Below are positions 1 through 7,176 of a DNA stretch of 64,000 nt, one piece after another. The stretch spans positions 1 to 64,000 of the forward strand of contig NZ_JNJP01000008.1 in assembly GCF_000701705.1 (NCBI RefSeq), written 5' to 3'. Source of the DNA: Bilophila wadsworthia ATCC 49260 (lineage in GTDB: Bacteria > Desulfobacterota > Desulfovibrionia > Desulfovibrionales > Desulfovibrionaceae). Position 1 is the stretch's first letter. Every line of letters begins with the position of its first letter. A program made the translations under genes and the position numbers. Below the pieces are notes generated by a model. The model was not told the origin of the DNA. It was given only the letters and a program-made list of their open reading frames with translations, and did no database searches.

Positions 1-337
1 AATGATGCTGTACAAGCATGGCGATTTGATTTTCAAGGCCGGACACCGACGTTTTCATACCGTCCATCCGGGTGCCTATCGCTTTCATGTCACCCCGCAA
101 CTCTTCAAGAGAAAGCTGTATGGCGTGCATGGTCTTGCCGTCGGGAACCGTTTCCATCCGGCGCTCGAGCTCTTCGACGCGATCTCCGAGTTCGGCCACG
201 GTCTTTTGCGTGTCGTGGTGTTCCGCTCTGGTCGCAAAACGTCGGGACAGGTGATAGACGCCCCATCCGTAGACGAGTGTGGCGAGTATTCCGAGCACCG
301 GCCACCAGCGGTCAAGCTCAGTCAGTATGTCGGCCAC
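1..337 (-). CDS. DUF2730-like phage protein (partial, C-terminus beyond window)
   Basis: The minus-strand frame is open to the left edge. One hydrophobic segment (about residues 10-28, LGILATLVYGWGVYHL) is followed by a charged, coiled-coil-like region, the usual build of the small DUF2730 proteins found after lysis genes in Mu-like phages. The GTG at 337 has GGAGG five bases upstream. ATGs at 352 and 349 are alternatives with no good ribosome site. It overlaps the end of the inner-spanin gene. The function of the family is unknown. The match rests on position and architecture only. Confidence 0.6.
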   Translation of the reverse strand, partial: MADILTELDRWWPVLGILATLVYGWGVYHLSRRFATRAEHHDTQKTVAELGDRVEELERRMETVPDGKTMHAIQLSLEELRGDMKAIGTRMDGMKTSVSGLENQIAMLVQHH

Positions 338-935
338 GGGAGCCTCCATCATTATAGAAGGTAATGAGCGCCCGATACCCGGCTTCGAGCTTCCGGCAAT
401 ACCCGCCAAAGTCCCGGACATGAGCGAGCACGTCTTCCGGCGTCGCTAGTGTGTCCGGCTGTACCTGGGCTCCAGCGGCTCCGGCGGAACCGGGAGCGTC
501 GTCAGCGCCGCCGGGGGCGGAGCCTTCGTTTCCGGCGCTATGATAGGAACCGGCAAGGCCGAGGGCCTCGTTGTACAGGCGCACCCACTCAAGAGATAAA
601 CCAGCACAATCACGGCGAGCCTTTTCTGATACATCCCTGATCCTCCTGTTGATGCTGGCGCGCTCAGCGTCCAGTTCGGCGGTTTTCGCGGCGAGTTCGC
701 GGGCGAGCTTCTCACCCCGCGCCGTGGCCGCCACAAGCGCCTCATGAGCTCGTCTTTCGGAGGCGGCCACGGCTTCGGCACGGGCCTTTTCCTCTTCGGC
801 ACGGGCGGCGTTCATTGCTGCAATCTTGGCCTCGTACTCTTCAGTCACGACGTCGAGCCCCCGCCAGACGCCCGCACCGTAAATGACAACGCAGACGAGG
901 ACGGCCCAGAGCCACGAAGGAATCTTACCCAGCAC
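318..935 (-). CDS. Rz-like inner-membrane spanin
   Basis: A 205-residue protein with an N-terminal membrane anchor (residues about 8-25) followed by a long Ala/Glu/Arg-rich coiled coil to about residue 110 and a Pro/Gly/Ala-rich tail. This is the build of i-spanins, which span the periplasm and help fuse inner and outer membranes at lysis. It starts with GTG and overlaps the end of the lysozyme gene by 11 bp. An outer-membrane lipoprotein gene is nested inside it in another frame, the classic Rz/Rz1 arrangement. Identity is inferred from architecture and context. Confidence 0.75.
   Translation of the reverse strand: MLGKIPSWLWAVLVCVVIYGAGVWRGLDVVTEEYEAKIAAMNAARAEEEKARAEAVAASERRAHEALVAATARGEKLARELAAKTAELDAERASINRRIRDVSEKARRDCAGLSLEWVRLYNEALGLAGSYHSAGNEGSAPGGADDAPGSAGAAGAQVQPDTLATPEDVLAHVRDFGGYCRKLEAGYRALITFYNDGGSRGRHTD
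446..634 (-). CDS. Rz1-like outer-membrane spanin lipoprotein, nested in Rz
   Basis: A 62-residue protein wholly inside the i-spanin gene in a different frame. It begins MYQKRLAVIVLVYLLSGC, a short signal peptide with an LLSGC lipobox, and the mature part is Pro-rich (PVPIIAPETKAPPPAAL), as in Rz1 lipoproteins. It would be lipidated at the cysteine and pair with the inner spanin across the periplasm. The start was placed at the ATG that gives a proper signal peptide. The same frame is open further upstream, but that part has no signal features. Confidence 0.78.
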   Translation of the reverse strand: MYQKRLAVIVLVYLLSGCACTTRPSALPVPIIAPETKAPPPAALTTLPVPPEPLEPRYSRTH

Positions 936-1641
936 AACTCACCCCCGGCCCCCAGCCCGCCCGGATGTAAGCGTGCTGGTATTCGATGATGCGCGAGACG
1001 TACCTGCGGTTTTCCCGGATCGCGCTATCTTTGCGGCCCGCATTTACGGTTTCGACGTGTCTGAACCAGCGATCCGGATCGAGCCCCTTCTTTGCGGCGA
1101 GGTTCCGGTCTCGGTTCACCCAGCCCGCGCCGCCGTTGTAAGCGGACAGCACAAAAGCCATACGATCGCAGGGGGCAAGACTTTTCCCGGTGCTCATGGC
1201 GCTCATGCGATCCCAAAGGTATTTATCGTAGACGACGCACGCCCGGAGCGACCACGTGGGGTTGAAGGGCTGAGGCTTGCCGACTTCCGGGGCGACTTTC
1301 GGAAGCCATGTCGCCGTCGATGGGATAAACTGCGCCAGTCCCTGCGCACCCGCCGCCGACACCGTGTCATTCCGCCACCACGATTCCGTATGGATTTGGG
1401 CGGCGAAGATAGACACCGGGGCATTCAATCCCCACGCGGCGCGGGCTTCGCGGATCAGCGTCGCCCGGTGCTGGAGCGCGGCGCGGGGTATCTGGACTTC
1501 GGCGGCCTCGGCGTCGCCAGCAAAAAAGGCGAGCAGGCCAAACAGCACCGATACGACGATGGCCGCGCCCACGGCGAACGCGACTCCCACGCAAAACGCC
1601 TCGGTGCAGGAGAAAAGGAGCTTTTGCGGATCGATACGCAT
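925..1641 (-). CDS. Membrane-anchored lytic transglycosylase (phage endolysin)
   Basis: A 238-residue protein. An N-terminal hydrophobic segment (about residues 15-38) serves as a signal anchor. The rest is an SLT/goose-lysozyme-like domain: the AAQIHTESWW segment holds the likely catalytic Glu, followed by SAAGAQGLAQFIPSTA and VLSAYNGGAGWVNRD motifs typical of family 1 lytic transglycosylases. It would cleave peptidoglycan glycan strands at lysis. The ATG at 1641 lies just after the holin stop. The same frame is open further upstream, but that part has no coding features. Signal-anchor export suggests the neighbouring holin may act as a pinholin, which is an inference. Confidence 0.85.
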   Translation of the reverse strand: MRIDPQKLLFSCTEAFCVGVAFAVGAAIVVSVLFGLLAFFAGDAEAAEVQIPRAALQHRATLIREARAAWGLNAPVSIFAAQIHTESWWRNDTVSAAGAQGLAQFIPSTATWLPKVAPEVGKPQPFNPTWSLRACVVYDKYLWDRMSAMSTGKSLAPCDRMAFVLSAYNGGAGWVNRDRNLAAKKGLDPDRWFRHVETVNAGRKDSAIRENRRYVSRIIEYQHAYIRAGWGPGVSCAG

Positions 1642-1643
1642 AA

Positions 1644-2003
1644 TCACAGCCCCAAACACATGCCGAGGATCACCATGCCCACCATGATCCCGCGCCGGAT
1701 GGTGGCTACGGTGAAGGCGCGGAGATACCCGGCGCATATCTCAAAATCCACTTCATCGTCCCCGCCGTCGGCGTCGGGATCGCGGAGCCAGTCTTTTTTC
1801 AGATACCCCGACGGTCGGGCATAGGGGAAAATGGCCCGGTCGATCCACACGCCGATGCACGCGGCGAAGGATACGAGCCCGGCCTTGTATGCGATGACCG
1901 GGAGCTGCTGCGGGGAAATGACGGCAAGGAAAGCGAGGATCAGGACGGTGACGAGGCCGCACAGGGCAAGCCAGCGGCGGGCGGAAAAAAGACGTTTAAA
2001 CAT
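1644..2003 (-). CDS. Putative holin (small multi-pass membrane protein)
   Basis: A 119-residue protein with at least three hydrophobic stretches: about residues 10-30, 35-53 and the C-terminal RRGIMVGMVILGMCLGL. A charged Asp-rich loop (DPDADGGDDEVDFEI) lies between them. Its place directly before the lysozyme and spanins indicates a holin. The ATG at 2003 has GGAGG eight bases upstream. An in-frame ATG at 2018 lies inside the stem of the preceding hairpin and is less likely. That hairpin contains the ribosome site, so translation or transcription of the lysis block may be gated there. Confidence 0.65.
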   Translation of the reverse strand: MFKRLFSARRWLALCGLVTVLILAFLAVISPQQLPVIAYKAGLVSFAACIGVWIDRAIFPYARPSGYLKKDWLRDPDADGGDDEVDFEICAGYLRAFTVATIRRGIMVGMVILGMCLGL

Positions 2004-2011
2004 AAAGAAAA

Positions 2012-2052
2012 CCTCCATGTGTTTCCTTCACAGTAGAAGAAACACATGGAGG
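2012..2052 (-). promoter_or_regulatory. Hairpin between mor and lysis genes (terminator or RBS-sequestering)
   Basis: Two arms, CCTCCATGTGTTTC and GAAACACATGGAGG, are perfectly complementary over 14 bp and extend with one bulge to about 17 bp around a short loop. On the minus strand the hairpin is followed at once by TTTTCTTT and the holin ATG. It therefore resembles an intrinsic terminator, and its 3' arm also supplies the GGAGG of the holin. It sits at the early/late junction just after the Mor gene. Confidence 0.7.
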
Positions 2053-2080
2053 CGTCTTTGAAAGGGCTTTAGGAAAACGG

Positions 2081-2425
2081 CTACAAACCGGGGAACCGCA
2101 ATTGCCCGCTCCCCCGGCGGGCGCGCTCGGCTTTCAGGATGGCATATACCCGCTGCTGTGTGAGGCCGTACTTTTGAGCAAGCTCCGCGATATTGTTCCC
2201 GGTGAACTCCCGGTACAACGTGGCGTCGCGCTTGCGGAACCGGGCCGCGAGGTTCTTGGGAATATAGATTGACGAACCGCCCCAATCCTCGGCGAGCATA
2301 TCGGCGACCCGCCGCCCGAACTCGCGGGCCTCCTCGTCATTAACGGCGGGAAGGCCGGAACGGGCCATGCCCGCAACCCGCGCGGCGACGCCGTCGAGAA
2401 GTTCGGCATAGTACGGGGTATCCAT
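2081..2425 (-). CDS. mor: Mor-family middle/late transcription activator
   Basis: A 114-residue protein of the Mor/C activator family. The N-terminal half is a helical dimerisation region, followed by GGSSIYIPKN and a C-terminal helix-turn-helix (NNIAELAQKYGLTQQRVYAIL). In Mu, Mor binds DNA as a dimer and switches on the next transcription phase. The ATG at 2425 overlaps the gemA stop (TGATG), with GGGGGA just upstream. The lysis genes start directly downstream, past a strong hairpin, and no separate C activator is seen in between. Confidence 0.85.
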   Translation of the reverse strand: MDTPYYAELLDGVAARVAGMARSGLPAVNDEEAREFGRRVADMLAEDWGGSSIYIPKNLAARFRKRDATLYREFTGNNIAELAQKYGLTQQRVYAILKAERARRGSGQLRFPGL

Positions 2426-3048
2426 CACGTCCCCCACGCGCCGGAGTATCGGCCCTTTTTCTTGGCGTCATAGGTTAATGCGGCGATGACGCCCCGGAGC
2501 TGCTCGACCGTCGCGTGCTCGAAACACTTCGTGACGCCCCCGGACTGTTTTTTCAGGATGGTCACGGCGTATCCCCACGGCACTTTCGTCCCCTCGGCGC
2601 GTCCTTTTTCGGCAAGCTGAGCCTCGATTTTACGCATGTAGACGTCGCGCCCGAGGCCGGAGTCGTCCTTTTCCAGCGTCAGCGGCACGTCCCGGCGTTT
2701 GCGGCGCTCGCCGGTGCGCTGCGGGGACGCCTTGCCGCGCTTGCCCTCGAATCCGAGCCGCTGCATGTACAAAATGCAGCTCTTGCGCTGGTGCGCTGAA
2801 AGGTCGCGGGCCGACTCTACGCCGAACTGCGACATGAGCATGGCCCGGTACGTCTCGTCATCCATCGCAAGCTGTTTTTTCGCCACATGGATCTTGGCGA
2901 GCTCCGCGCGGCGGTTCTCCACGGGAAGGCTTGCGGGCTTGCGCTTCGCGGGCGTATAGGGCTTTTTCGGTTCCGGAGAGGAAACGGGCGTGGCGGTTTC
3001 AGGCGGGGCGGGCTTTTTCACCTTGCCCGTGGCGAAGTCGATGATCAT
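2425..3048 (-). CDS. gemA: GemA/gp16 family phage regulatory protein
   Basis: A 207-residue protein. After a basic, Pro-rich N-terminal stretch, it has the typical GemA/gp16 (DUF1018) core: AKIHVAKKQL, then a segment with the YRAMLMSQFGVESA motif and a region ending LYMQRLGF. The C-terminal half includes WGYAVTILKKQSGG. In Mu, GemA modulates host gene expression and DNA supercoiling during early development. The ATG at 3048 has GGGAGG upstream and overlaps the preceding gene by 4 bp. The coding end overlaps mor by one base, so the two are probably translationally coupled. Confidence 0.85.
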   Translation of the reverse strand: MIIDFATGKVKKPAPPETATPVSSPEPKKPYTPAKRKPASLPVENRRAELAKIHVAKKQLAMDDETYRAMLMSQFGVESARDLSAHQRKSCILYMQRLGFEGKRGKASPQRTGERRKRRDVPLTLEKDDSGLGRDVYMRKIEAQLAEKGRAEGTKVPWGYAVTILKKQSGGVTKCFEHATVEQLRGVIAALTYDAKKKGRYSGAWGT

Positions 3049-3476
3049 GATGTCCTCCCGATGATGGACAGACTGTTTACGGGAAGCATGACGACGCCCC
3101 GTCCGTAAACACTGACGCCGACGTACGCGAGGCCGTCCTGCGCCCGGATCGGTTCCGTCATCGTCCAGCCCGTTTCGCGGCGTTCCGGCATGTCGCCGTC
3201 GGCCGGGGCGGTCTGGTGGCTGACGCGGGTGCCGCGCGGGATGTCCGGGAGCGGTTCCGGCTCAAAGTTGCCGAGTGTCATCATGACGGCCATGTTGACG
3301 ATCTGCGCGGGGGTAAGGAAGGCAGGTTTGCCGTCGAGGTCATGCCATACGCGATCCACGCGCACCCGGTAGCAACCCGCTGGGCCGCCGTACGCCTCGG
3401 CCTTGGCCAGCTCGAAACGGACGCGCCGGGAACCTTTCCGGACGCTGAGTGAACCGCAGAAAACGGGAGTTTTCAT
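3045..3476 (-). CDS. Conserved-looking phage early protein, unknown function
   Basis: A 143-residue soluble protein with mixed charge, no membrane segment and no motif I recognise. It starts MKTPVFCGSLSVRKGSRRVR and contains a Pro-rich middle (EPEPLPDIPRGTR). The ATG at 3476 is preceded by GAGG with a good spacing; an upstream in-frame start at 3488 lacks a site. It overlaps gemA by 4 bp and lies in the early-gene run, so it is probably real, but no function can be assigned. Confidence 0.65.
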   Translation of the reverse strand: MKTPVFCGSLSVRKGSRRVRFELAKAEAYGGPAGCYRVRVDRVWHDLDGKPAFLTPAQIVNMAVMMTLGNFEPEPLPDIPRGTRVSHQTAPADGDMPERRETGWTMTEPIRAQDGLAYVGVSVYGRGVVMLPVNSLSIIGRTS

Positions 3477-3484
3477 CCTGAACC

Positions 3485-3794
3485 TCAAATATCGATGCCG
3501 AACGCCGCGAACCGGGCGCGGAGCTCGTCGTTTTCATGCCGGAGTTTTTCGGCAAGGCGCTGTGCGGCCTCAAGACGCCTTTCGTCGACATCCACGCTGT
3601 GGGGAGCGCCCGAGGAACGCTCAGGGAGCGGGCCGTCAAAGGTCATGCGATAGAGCGTTTCCGCCGACATGACCGCGTGACGCCCCCCCCCACAGCAAGC
3701 GGTAATAAGGAACGAGCGGCCCGTCCGCCCGGCGGACATCACCGGACTCGGACATCTCATACCCGTCAGCGTGGGGAATCCGACGCCAGTCCAT
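3485..3794 (-). pseudogene. NUMOD4-like phage protein, frame interrupted at a nine-G run
   Basis: The ATG at 3794 has AAGGAG seven bases upstream and begins MDWRRIPHADGYEMSESGDV, a good match in style to NUMOD4 domains (W..IPGYEGYEVSNxGxVR) of HNH-type homing endonucleases. This frame stops at 3636 after 52 residues. The second part, SAETLYRMTFDGPLPE then a coiled-coil tail ending RFAAFGIDI at 3485, is in another frame. The two join perfectly if the G9 run at 3682-3690 (minus strand) is read as G8 or G11. No HNH motif is seen, so it is not a full endonuclease. It may be a true frameshift, slippage-controlled expression or a sequencing error. Confidence 0.6.
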
Positions 3795-3978
3795 GCTTTT
3801 TCTCCTTACGTTGCTCGTCGACGTAGTTCAGGGCACGAAGGCAGGTATTCAGGTTGTCTCTGAGCTGCTCGAAGCTTCCGCCCCTTTTAAGCATGAAAAG
3901 ACATACCGTATCACCCCGTTCCATATCTTTGATGGCGTGGACGCCCGCGCCGGATACCGTGGCGACATAGCGTGTCAT
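3766..3978 (-). CDS. Small phage early protein, unknown function
   Basis: A 70-residue protein beginning MTRYVATVSGAGVHAIKDME, with one GGAGG five bases before the ATG. It overlaps the previous gene by 4 bp and the next (NUMOD4-like) by 29 bp, typical of this compact early operon. The sequence is helical and charged towards the C-terminus (YVDEQRKEKKHG). No family was recognised. Confidence 0.6.
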   Translation of the reverse strand: MTRYVATVSGAGVHAIKDMERGDTVCLFMLKRGGSFEQLRDNLNTCLRALNYVDEQRKEKKHGLASDSPR

Positions 3979-4169
3979 CGTTTCCTCCTGTACAGTTTTC
4001 GGGCGAGGACGACTTCGCGCTCGCTCAATGGCTTCGGACAGAGAGCGGCCGGGGCCAGATTATGGAGAGGATACCCGAGGCGGCAACGGAATGCCGGAGG
4101 CTGGCCGCGCCGATACCGACGCACCAGCGCGGCGCAATTTTGACACGTTGCATGGATCGCGAGTTGCAT
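3975..4169 (-). CDS. Small Cys-containing phage protein, unknown function
   Basis: A 64-residue, strongly basic protein with a CQNC motif at residues 9-12 and two further cysteines (FRCRLG, AALCPKP), which could form a small zinc-binding site. AAGGAG precedes the ATG at a good distance. It overlaps the next gene by 4 bp. Com-like zinc proteins occur in Mu, but the similarity here is limited to the cysteines, so no name is given. Confidence 0.55.
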   Translation of the reverse strand: MQLAIHATCQNCAALVRRYRRGQPPAFRCRLGYPLHNLAPAALCPKPLSEREVVLARKLYRRKR

Positions 4170-4255
4170 GGGTGCTCCTTCCGTTATTGGAGGCTGCTCA
4201 TCAGGCCCGGCGCGCCACCGCCGGACGACGGCCCGTGTGGGCCGTTTCGCGCTGG

Positions 4256-4510
4256 TTATTCTTCGATCGCTATGCAGTCAGATGAAAAGTATCCGTCCGA
4301 ACCGCCGTAAGTGTAAAAATGGGGAATCCCCCAATCGAAAGCGCAAAGCGTTTTGGATTGCGGCGTCTGTCCGTCTGGTTGCAGGAGCATCTTTTCAACA
4401 GCGCGTTCCGCCTCTTCCTTTGAAGCGGCAAGAACCGTCCTGCTCGCGGAGCCTATGACGTTCACGTTCACTTTGTATTCTTTCAGCGCGCCGGGATTTC
4501 TTTTGCCCAT
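4256..4510 (-). CDS. Small phage early protein, unknown function
   Basis: An 84-residue protein starting MGKRNPGALKEYKVNVNVIG, with GAGGGG upstream of the ATG. A beta-strand-like N-terminus is followed by an Ala/Glu helix (ASKEEAERAVEKMLL) and an aromatic Gly-rich C-terminus. It lies between HU and the Cys-rich small gene. An 86-bp gap follows with a short perfect hairpin (ACGGCCC / GGGCCGT). No family recognised. Confidence 0.6.
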   Translation of the reverse strand: MGKRNPGALKEYKVNVNVIGSASRTVLAASKEEAERAVEKMLLQPDGQTPQSKTLCAFDWGIPHFYTYGGSDGYFSSDCIAIEE

Positions 4511-4520
4511 GTCTTTCCCC

Positions 4521-4814
4521 TCAGTTCAACAGTTCCCTAAACGCCTTCGAGGGCTTGAACGTCACCCGCAGCCGAGCGGGAATATGGAGCTTTTCCCCGG
4601 TCTTCGGGTTGCGGCCGTCGCGGGCCTTGGTGTGGACGGCCGAAAGTTTCCCCATGCCCGGCAAAGAAACCTCTCCGCCCTCGAACAGCTCGGAAGACAT
4701 GACGCCGCACAGGCACCCGAAGAGGACTTCAAGCTGATTGAGGGGGTATACGTCTTCGCTGCAATAGGTCTGCAAATCGGATTGCCACTTCTTGATGAGT
4801 TCGGTCTTGGTCAT
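4521..4814 (-). CDS. HU/IHF-family DNA-binding protein (phage-encoded)
   Basis: A 97-residue HU-fold protein. The arm signature GRNPKTGEKLHIPAR is present, followed by VTFKPSKAFRELL, as in HU and IHF. The N-terminal half (LIKKWQSDLQTYCSED) differs from the usual HU dimer helices, so it is a divergent phage copy. HU helps Mu transposase assemble the synaptic complex in Mu itself. A phage-borne copy just before gam fits a role in transposition or DNA packing, which is an inference. Confidence 0.85.
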   Translation of the reverse strand: MTKTELIKKWQSDLQTYCSEDVYPLNQLEVLFGCLCGVMSSELFEGGEVSLPGMGKLSAVHTKARDGRNPKTGEKLHIPARLRVTFKPSKAFRELLN

Positions 4815-4825
4815 GATGCTCGTCC

Positions 4826-5236
4826 TTATAGGGTTGAAGGTTGGGTTTCGGGTTCGGGTTGTTCGGGAAGTTCGTAGTAAAAGACGTCCTCCTGCACGAC
4901 GGTGCAGCCGATGCCCGCGAGGGTTTCCGGCGCGAGGCCCTTGAGCTTTTCCTTGTCGACCTCCTCTTTTACTCGGATATACTCACGCATCCCGGTATCC
5001 CGGAGCGTCGTGAGCACGCGCTCGAACGTCCATTTCTTGAGCGTTTTGAGCTTCGAGGACGCCCGGAAGCCCACGATCCCGAACTGGAGCTGCACGGACT
5101 TCTTTTTGCTGAACAGTTCCGCCTTGCTCGCTTCGGCGAAACGCCCGATCGCAAGCTCAAGGGCGGCGTCGACGTCCTCCAGCGAATGGACGGGAAACGC
5201 GGCGGGGGAAAGGTTCGGCTTAACGCGCTTCGGCAT
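4826..5236 (-). CDS. gam: Gam-like host-nuclease inhibitor
   Basis: A 136-residue protein matching the build of Mu Gam. A helical N-terminus (LEDVDAALELAIGRFAEA) is followed by the conserved core (FGIVGFRASSKLKTLKKWTFE) and the end GCTVVQEDVFYYEL, which parallels the FYI/FYEL ending of the family. Gam binds DNA ends like Ku and protects phage DNA from exonucleases. The ATG at 5236 has GAGGAGG upstream. The frame extends further upstream without coding features. It overlaps the next small gene by 17 bp. Confidence 0.78.
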   Translation of the reverse strand: MPKRVKPNLSPAAFPVHSLEDVDAALELAIGRFAEASKAELFSKKKSVQLQFGIVGFRASSKLKTLKKWTFERVLTTLRDTGMREYIRVKEEVDKEKLKGLAPETLAGIGCTVVQEDVFYYELPEQPEPETQPSTL

Positions 5237-5426
5237 GGAGTCCTCCTCTGACTTCAAAAACGACGTGGGCAGAGCGGTAAACGTCTTCTTCAAGCTCGCG
5301 TACGCGCAGCACTTCCCGACGCATTTCGTTGACGATGAACGGGGCAAGCTCCCGGATGTCGTCATTGCCGCGCTTCGTGAGCTTGTCGAGCACGTCGAGG
5401 CATTTTTCGAGATTCTCGGAGATCAT
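5220..5426 (-). CDS. Small helical phage early protein, unknown function
   Basis: A 68-residue, largely helical, charged protein (MISENLEKCLDVLDKLTKRG ...). GGAGG lies six bases before the ATG. It overlaps gam at its end and the HTH gene by 65 bp at its start. No family recognised. Confidence 0.6.
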   Translation of the reverse strand: MISENLEKCLDVLDKLTKRGNDDIRELAPFIVNEMRREVLRVRELEEDVYRSAHVVFEVRGGLHAEAR

Positions 5427-5790
5427 GGCGTTCCTCCTTTTTGAGTTCGCTGTACAGGCAGGATCCCCGGCATGACCGGAAAAGCTGCACCTCTATGGGG
5501 TTGATGGATGAAAACGGCTTTTGCTGGTTGTCCCGGCACTCCTTCCGGCTGATAAGACCGAGCACGGGGCAGGGGATGATGGAAATCCCGAGAAGGTGCT
5601 CGACGCGGCTCCGGATGAAGTCGAGCTTCGCGCGGCCGCGCCGAATGGCGAGGCTCACAATGGCCGGGGAGACGGAAAGATCCGCCGCAGTCTTCCGCAG
5701 CCCCTTGCCGTCGCAGGCCGTGGCCAGCTTTTCGATCCAGTCCGGCAGCGGCGTTCCCCAGGCGGCCTCGGCTTTCTCGCGGTTCGTCAT
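5362..5790 (-). CDS. Phage early DNA-binding protein (HTH)
   Basis: A 142-residue protein. The N-terminal half has a helix-turn-helix (LRKTAADLSVSPAIVSLAIR). A conserved-looking CPVLGLISRKECRDNQ segment then FRSCRG occurs in small regulators of Mu-like early regions. The last 25 residues overlap the next gene by 65 bp and may not be conserved. It overlaps the upstream gene by 4 bp. A role in early transcription control or in steering transposition is plausible but not shown. Confidence 0.65.
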   Translation of the reverse strand: MTNREKAEAAWGTPLPDWIEKLATACDGKGLRKTAADLSVSPAIVSLAIRRGRAKLDFIRSRVEHLLGISIIPCPVLGLISRKECRDNQQKPFSSINPIEVQLFRSCRGSCLYSELKKEERHDLRESRKMPRRARQAHEARQ

Positions 5791-6368
5791 TCGTCGTCCC
5801 TCCCTGCAAGCGGCCCGTGGACGACGAGCTGATCGATATTCGGATCGTAAACATGCGTGACCAGCACTAGTTGGGGGGCCTTTGCTCCGGTGTGCCGGGC
5901 CGGGACGAACCGGAACTTTTCATCGCCGAGATCGCGAAGATAGCCCGCCCGCGCCAGCCAGCGGCAATAGTCCAGCGCTTCGGCACGCGAAACCGGCGAC
6001 TCCGCGAGTGTGGTGGACATCGCAAGCTCGCTGGCGGTAAAGATCCCGAAAATCGGCATGGCGTTCCACAACCGGGAGCGGACTGAATCGGGCAGGAACG
6101 TCCCGTCCCTCCTGACGCGCGGCGCATGGACGCCGAGATCGCGCTTGAGCGTGTAGACGCTGTGCTTTCCGCCCGTCCCCCGGTGGATCACGTCGAGGAC
6201 GCCAGCGGCGACAAGGCCGGCGAAGTACCCCCGGACGGCGTCGGCCTTCGCGTCGCACCGATCCGCCACTTCGCGGACGGTAACGGTCTTCATCTCACGG
6301 ATGGCCGCCCATATCCGTTCTCTGGCGGTAAGCGCCGCGTAAGGCGTACTTGAAAACAGTTCGGCCAT
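5787..6368 (-). CDS. Winged-helix phage early protein
   Basis: A 193-residue protein. Residues about 12-75 form a winged-helix-like unit (ARERIWAAIREMKTVTVREV ... GYFAGLVAAGVLDVIHRG). A second similar unit follows (residues about 95-150: FGIFTASELAM ... CRWLARAGYLRDLGDEKF). Two tandem winged helices suggest a DNA-binding or replication-accessory role. It follows the B gene with one base between the stop and its ATG region; GGAGG lies seven bases before the ATG at 6368. The upstream extension of the frame has no coding character. Confidence 0.65.
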   Translation of the reverse strand: MAELFSSTPYAALTARERIWAAIREMKTVTVREVADRCDAKADAVRGYFAGLVAAGVLDVIHRGTGGKHSVYTLKRDLGVHAPRVRRDGTFLPDSVRSRLWNAMPIFGIFTASELAMSTTLAESPVSRAEALDYCRWLARAGYLRDLGDEKFRFVPARHTGAKAPQLVLVTHVYDPNIDQLVVHGPLAGRDDE

Positions 6369-6369
6369 G

Positions 6370-7107
6370 TTAGCGCCTCCTGCTCGGAGCCTCGCCGGTA
6401 TACAGCGGCCGCGCGCCCCAATCAGCGAGGCTGATGGTCTTGCGGCCCTCGACCTTTGCGGCCTCTTCAACGAGAGCAAGGTTGACGACGACGCGGCGGG
6501 CCGAACCGTTGGACACCGTGTAGATGCGCTGCAACAGGTCGTCGGCGATCTCGGTCCCGGCGGCGTAGAGCCTGCACAACGCCTTGACGTCCTCAAAAGA
6601 CACCGGCTGCGCCGGGCACCAGTCGAGCACGCGCCCGTGGAACCGTTCCCACTTTTCGAGCTTGCCGGGGAGCCATTCTTCACCGATCAACATGATCGGG
6701 GCCTGGGACGCTTCATAGATGTCGCGGACGATCTCGATCTGTTTGTGCTCGACGAGAAAGTCGGCCTCGTCGATGACCAGCGGCTTGCCCGACAGGGCGA
6801 GTTCCTCGGCTATCTGATCGAGCATTTCGGAGATGGTCTTGCCGGGCTTCAGCCCGAGTCCCTTGCAGATCGTCTCGTGCGCAGCCTTGCGCGTCCACGA
6901 GCTGCGGGCCTGCACATAACAGGCACGACATTGGATGACTGCGCAGGCGGCGGCCGTGCTCTTGCCAAACCCTGAAGGGCCGTAGAAGACCGTGATCCCG
7001 GGCAAATGCCGGGGGCGGTCGATCGCCCGCTTGAGCGTGCCGAGGCACAGGGCGACGTTGGTGAGCGGGGCAATGCCCGTATTGACGCTTGCTGTTGTCT
7101 GTTGCAT
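6370..7107 (-). CDS. muB: MuB-like AAA ATPase, transposition target selector
   Basis: A 245-residue AAA+ ATPase. Walker A GPSGFGKST lies at about residues 43-51, and Walker B LVIDEAD at about 125. A C-terminal helical region (NGSARRVVVNLALVEEAAKV) follows. In Mu, B binds target DNA as ATP-dependent filaments, activates transposase A and gives target immunity. It lies directly after the transposase gene, as in Mu. The ATG at 7107 has GAGGG eight bases upstream; starts further upstream in frame lack a ribosome site. Confidence 0.92.
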   Translation of the reverse strand: MQQTTASVNTGIAPLTNVALCLGTLKRAIDRPRHLPGITVFYGPSGFGKSTAAACAVIQCRACYVQARSSWTRKAAHETICKGLGLKPGKTISEMLDQIAEELALSGKPLVIDEADFLVEHKQIEIVRDIYEASQAPIMLIGEEWLPGKLEKWERFHGRVLDWCPAQPVSFEDVKALCRLYAAGTEIADDLLQRIYTVSNGSARRVVVNLALVEEAAKVEGRKTISLADWGARPLYTGEAPSRRR

Positions 7108-7176
7108 AGTTATTTCCCTCATAGACATGGAGATGTGCCTCTCCATCCCGGCCCGTTGCGTCAACAACGGGCCTTT

